DNA from: UBA7803 sp034522075
Lineage (GTDB): Bacteria > Pseudomonadota > Gammaproteobacteria > Pseudomonadales > Azotimanducaceae
Length of the DNA stretch: 64,000 bases
Assembly (NCBI GenBank): GCA_034522075.1
Contig: JAXHLO010000015.1
Coordinates: 1 to 64,000 of the forward strand
Direction: 5' to 3'
In this document: positions 62,109 to 64,000 of the stretch, in pieces
Position numbering within the stretch: position 1 is the stretch's first letter
Layout: each line of letters opens with the position of its first letter
Notes under the pieces: model-generated
What the model was told of the DNA's origin: nothing
Databases searched by the model: none
Seen by the model: the letters and a program-made list of their open reading frames with translations, nothing else
Made by a program: the position numbers and the translations under genes

Positions 62109-63842
62109 ATGCTGGAGTACCACGCCCCGCGCAACGACCTGAATTTCCTGTTGTTCGACGTCTTCAAAGTTCAGGAAGCCTGGGCGGACATCGACGCCTT
62201 CGCCGACTTCTCCGACGATCTGGCGCGCGCAGTGGTGGAAGAGGGCGGCAAGCTCGCGGGCGGGGTGCTGGCACCGGTGAACCAGGCGGGCGACGAGCAT
62301 GGTTGCTCTTTCACAGACGGCGCCGTAACCACGCCGCCGGGCTTCAAGGAAGCATTCGCAGAGCTGGCCGGCGGCGGCTGGCTGGGTTTGTCCGGTAATC
62401 CGCGCTTCGGCGGCCAGGGCATGCCGAAACTGCTGGGCTGTCTGCTCGAGGAAATGTTCTGGGCCGCCAACAGCAGTCTCTATCTTTACGGCACGCTCAC
62501 GGTGGGGGCGGCCATCTGCATCGATGCCCACGGCAGCGACGAGCAGAAGGCGCTCTATCTGCCGAAGCTCTACAGCGGCGAGTGGACGGGCGCCATGGCG
62601 CTCACCGAAGCTCACGCCGGCAGTGACCTGGGCATCATGCGCACCCGGGCCGAGCCGCAGGCCGACGGCACCTACGCCATCAGCGGCACCAAGATATTCA
62701 TCACCAGCGGCGAGCACGATCTGGCCGACAACATCATTCACCTGGTGCTGGCCAAGCTGCCCGATGCCCCCGCCGGCAGCCGCGGCATCTCTCTGTTCAT
62801 CGTGCCCAGGTTCATTCCCGCCGACGACGGCACGCCGGGCGAGCGCAATGCCTTCGCCGCCGGCTCCATCGAGAAGAAGATGGGCATTCACGGCAGCGCC
62901 ACCTGTGTCATGAACTACGACGGCGCCACCGGCTATCTGGTGGGCGAAGAGAATCAGGGCCTGGCGGCCATGTTCACCATGATGAACTATGAGCGTCTGT
63001 CCGTGGGCCTGCAGGGGCTCGGTGCCGGTGAACTGGCGTATCAGGCGGCCGCCGACTATGCCGGCGAGCGGCTGCAGGGCCGGGCGCCGTCCGGGCCGGT
63101 AAATGCCGACGGCCCCGCCGACCCGCTCATCGTCCATCCGGACGTGCGCCGCATGCTGCTCACCATCCGGGCGCTCACCGAAGGCGGGCGGGCATTCGCC
63201 ATGTTCGTGGGCATGCAGCTCGACCGCGGTAAATATGCCGGCGACGCTCGGGCCCAGGCGTTCTCCGAGCTGCTCACGCCGGTGGCCAAAGCATTTCTCA
63301 CCGACCGCGGCTTCGATTGCGCCGTGCTCGCTCAGCAGATTCTCGGCGGTCACGGCTACGTCACCGAGTGGGGTCTGGAGCAGGTGGTGCGGGATGTGCG
63401 CATCGCGCAGATCTACGAAGGCACCAACGGCATTCAGGCCATGGACCTCATTGGCCGCAAAGTACTGCGCGACGGCGGTGAAACGTTGGATGCCTTGTTG
63501 GGCACGCTGCGTGAAGAAGCGTTGCCGGACGATTTCCGGGAACCCGTGGAACAGGCGCTGTCGCGTCTCGAGAGGGTTACGGCCACGCTCGTCGAGCGTT
63601 CCGCCGACGATGCCAATGTGGCCGGCGCGGCCGCCGTGGAATACCTCGACCTGGTGGGCTATACATTCTACGCCTGGTTGTGGGCAAAGATGGCGGGATG
63701 CGCGGCTGAAGATTCGACGAAGCGGGCCACCGCGCGCTTTTTCATGGATCGGCTGCTGCCGCGCACCGCGGGTCTGGAGCAGAGCATCCTGGCCGACAGC
63801 CGGTCGGTGATGGATGAAAATCTGTTCGACGGCACGGTTTGA
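62109..63842 (+). CDS. Long acyl-CoA dehydrogenase, tandem homologue
   Basis: 577 residues. It is clearly homologous to the gene upstream: GGKLAGGVLAPVNQAGDEHG, GEWTGAMALTEAHAGSDLGIMRTRA, GTKIFITSGEHDLADNIIHLVLAKLPDAPAG and the catalytic YEGTNGIQAMDLIGRKVL. They form a tandem pair, probably from duplication, and are cotranscribed. Both keep the C-terminal extension of the FadE5-like group. Chain-length preferences may differ. ATG 62109 follows GAGGAACC. Confidence 0.9.
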   Translation: MLEYHAPRNDLNFLLFDVFKVQEAWADIDAFADFSDDLARAVVEEGGKLAGGVLAPVNQAGDEHGCSFTDGAVTTPPGFKEAFAELAGGGWLGLSGNPRFGGQGMPKLLGCLLEEMFWAANSSLYLYGTLTVGAAICIDAHGSDEQKALYLPKLYSGEWTGAMALTEAHAGSDLGIMRTRAEPQADGTYAISGTKIFITSGEHDLADNIIHLVLAKLPDAPAGSRGISLFIVPRFIPADDGTPGERNAFAAGSIEKKMGIHGSATCVMNYDGATGYLVGEENQGLAAMFTMMNYERLSVGLQGLGAGELAYQAAADYAGERLQGRAPSGPVNADGPADPLIVHPDVRRMLLTIRALTEGGRAFAMFVGMQLDRGKYAGDARAQAFSELLTPVAKAFLTDRGFDCAVLAQQILGGHGYVTEWGLEQVVRDVRIAQIYEGTNGIQAMDLIGRKVLRDGGETLDALLGTLREEALPDDFREPVEQALSRLERVTATLVERSADDANVAGAAAVEYLDLVGYTFYAWLWAKMAGCAAEDSTKRATARFFMDRLLPRTAGLEQSILADSRSVMDENLFDGTV

Positions 63843-63866
63843 AGGGTGGCGTTGAGGGCGTGTGGA

Positions 63867-64000
63867 TCAATCGCCGGACTGGGCGCTGCCGGCCAGGCCG
63901 ATACGCCGGCGGATGAACCAGTAGCGCAACCAGCCGACCAGAGGCGCCACAAGGAAGGCTACCAACGGCGGCATCATGTTCGAGAGCGGTTCACCAGCGA
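63867..64000 (-). CDS. C-terminal end of a membrane protein (rest outside window)
   Basis: The minus-strand frame is open from the window edge to TGA at 63867-63869 and encodes about 43 residues. They contain a hydrophobic segment (PPLVAFLVAPLVGWLRYWF) followed by a basic RRIG patch and a short tail. I do not recognise the family. It converges on the acyl-CoA dehydrogenase gene, with 24 bases between stops. Confidence 0.5.
   Translation of the reverse strand, partial: AGEPLSNMMPPLVAFLVAPLVGWLRYWFIRRRIGLAGSAQSGD

Overview
This is a 64-kb chromosomal stretch of a high-GC gammaproteobacterium. The order pilQ-aroK-aroB-damX-like gene next to gltB/gltD resembles the Pseudomonas-type pil-aro-glt arrangement, except that here gltBD is inverted. 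greB, syd, AceK, DUF2970 and REP-like GGAGCGACTTTC palindromes fit the same group. Four acyl-CoA dehydrogenases, an enoyl-CoA hydratase and a PECR-like reductase suggest a lipid or fatty-acid user. The genus cannot be told from sequence alone. No rRNA, tRNA, CRISPR array, prophage or insertion sequence was seen.

Layout. 1-4.3 kb: pilQ 3' end, aroK, aroB and a SPOR-domain ATPase carrying one frameshift. 4.3-10.5 kb (minus strand): gltD and gltB; gltB and the first codons of gltD are riddled with small indels although the protein between them stays well conserved. 10.9-18.3 kb: GNAT, Nudix, malate dehydrogenase, then a minus-strand run (mannose-6-phosphate-isomerase-like protein, penicillin-acylase-family lipoprotein, metallo-beta-lactamase-fold hydrolase, enoyl-CoA hydratase). 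18.4-20.9 kb: alkylation repair (Ada/AlkA fusion with a frameshift, then ogt) followed by a short TetR gene with twin operators. 20.9-26.6 kb: greB-syd-aroA, thpR, mtnA with a class II aldolase, and a PECR-like SDR. 26.7-31 kb: a secreted NTF2-like protein, a Cys/Met PLP enzyme, GNAT, a citrate-synthase-family gene and a divergent LysR gene. 31-34.7 kb: a possible amino-sugar salvage module (SIS protein, GH20 hexosaminidase, NahK-like kinase).

34.7-41 kb: DUF2970, a TonB-domain lipoprotein, nitroreductase, exported M20 hydrolase, DUF924, exported metallo-hydrolase and glutamine-dependent NAD synthetase. 41-43.6 kb: an acyl-CoA dehydrogenase pair bracketed by two REP-like palindromes. 43.6-48.5 kb: MOSC protein, a small unknown, then a tightly overlapping SDR / membrane protein / aceK / HAD operon. 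48.5-55.2 kb: TauE/SafE permease, a frameshifted FAD oxidoreductase coupled to a TetR gene with a striking palindrome, Uup ABC-F, Nudix and a metallo-beta-lactamase-fold protein. 55.3-58.3 kb: PlsC-like acyltransferase, SrkA kinase, ComF. 58.3-60.2 kb: AT-rich leader and a HipB/HipA-type module. 60.3-63.8 kb: two tandem long acyl-CoA dehydrogenases, then the C-terminus of a membrane protein running off the window.

The main cautions are the frameshifts. Isolated ones affect the damX-like gene, the acylase start, ada-alkA and the FAD oxidoreductase, while gltB carries a dense cluster. The pattern (protein kept, frame lost, mostly 1-2 nt G/C insertions) points first to consensus errors, but genuine inactivation cannot be excluded without reads. 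I see no single clearly new system. The best leads for new biology are the two TetR/palindrome units, the hexosamine module, the mtnA-aldolase pair and the unusual active-site residues in AroA and the citrate-synthase homologue.
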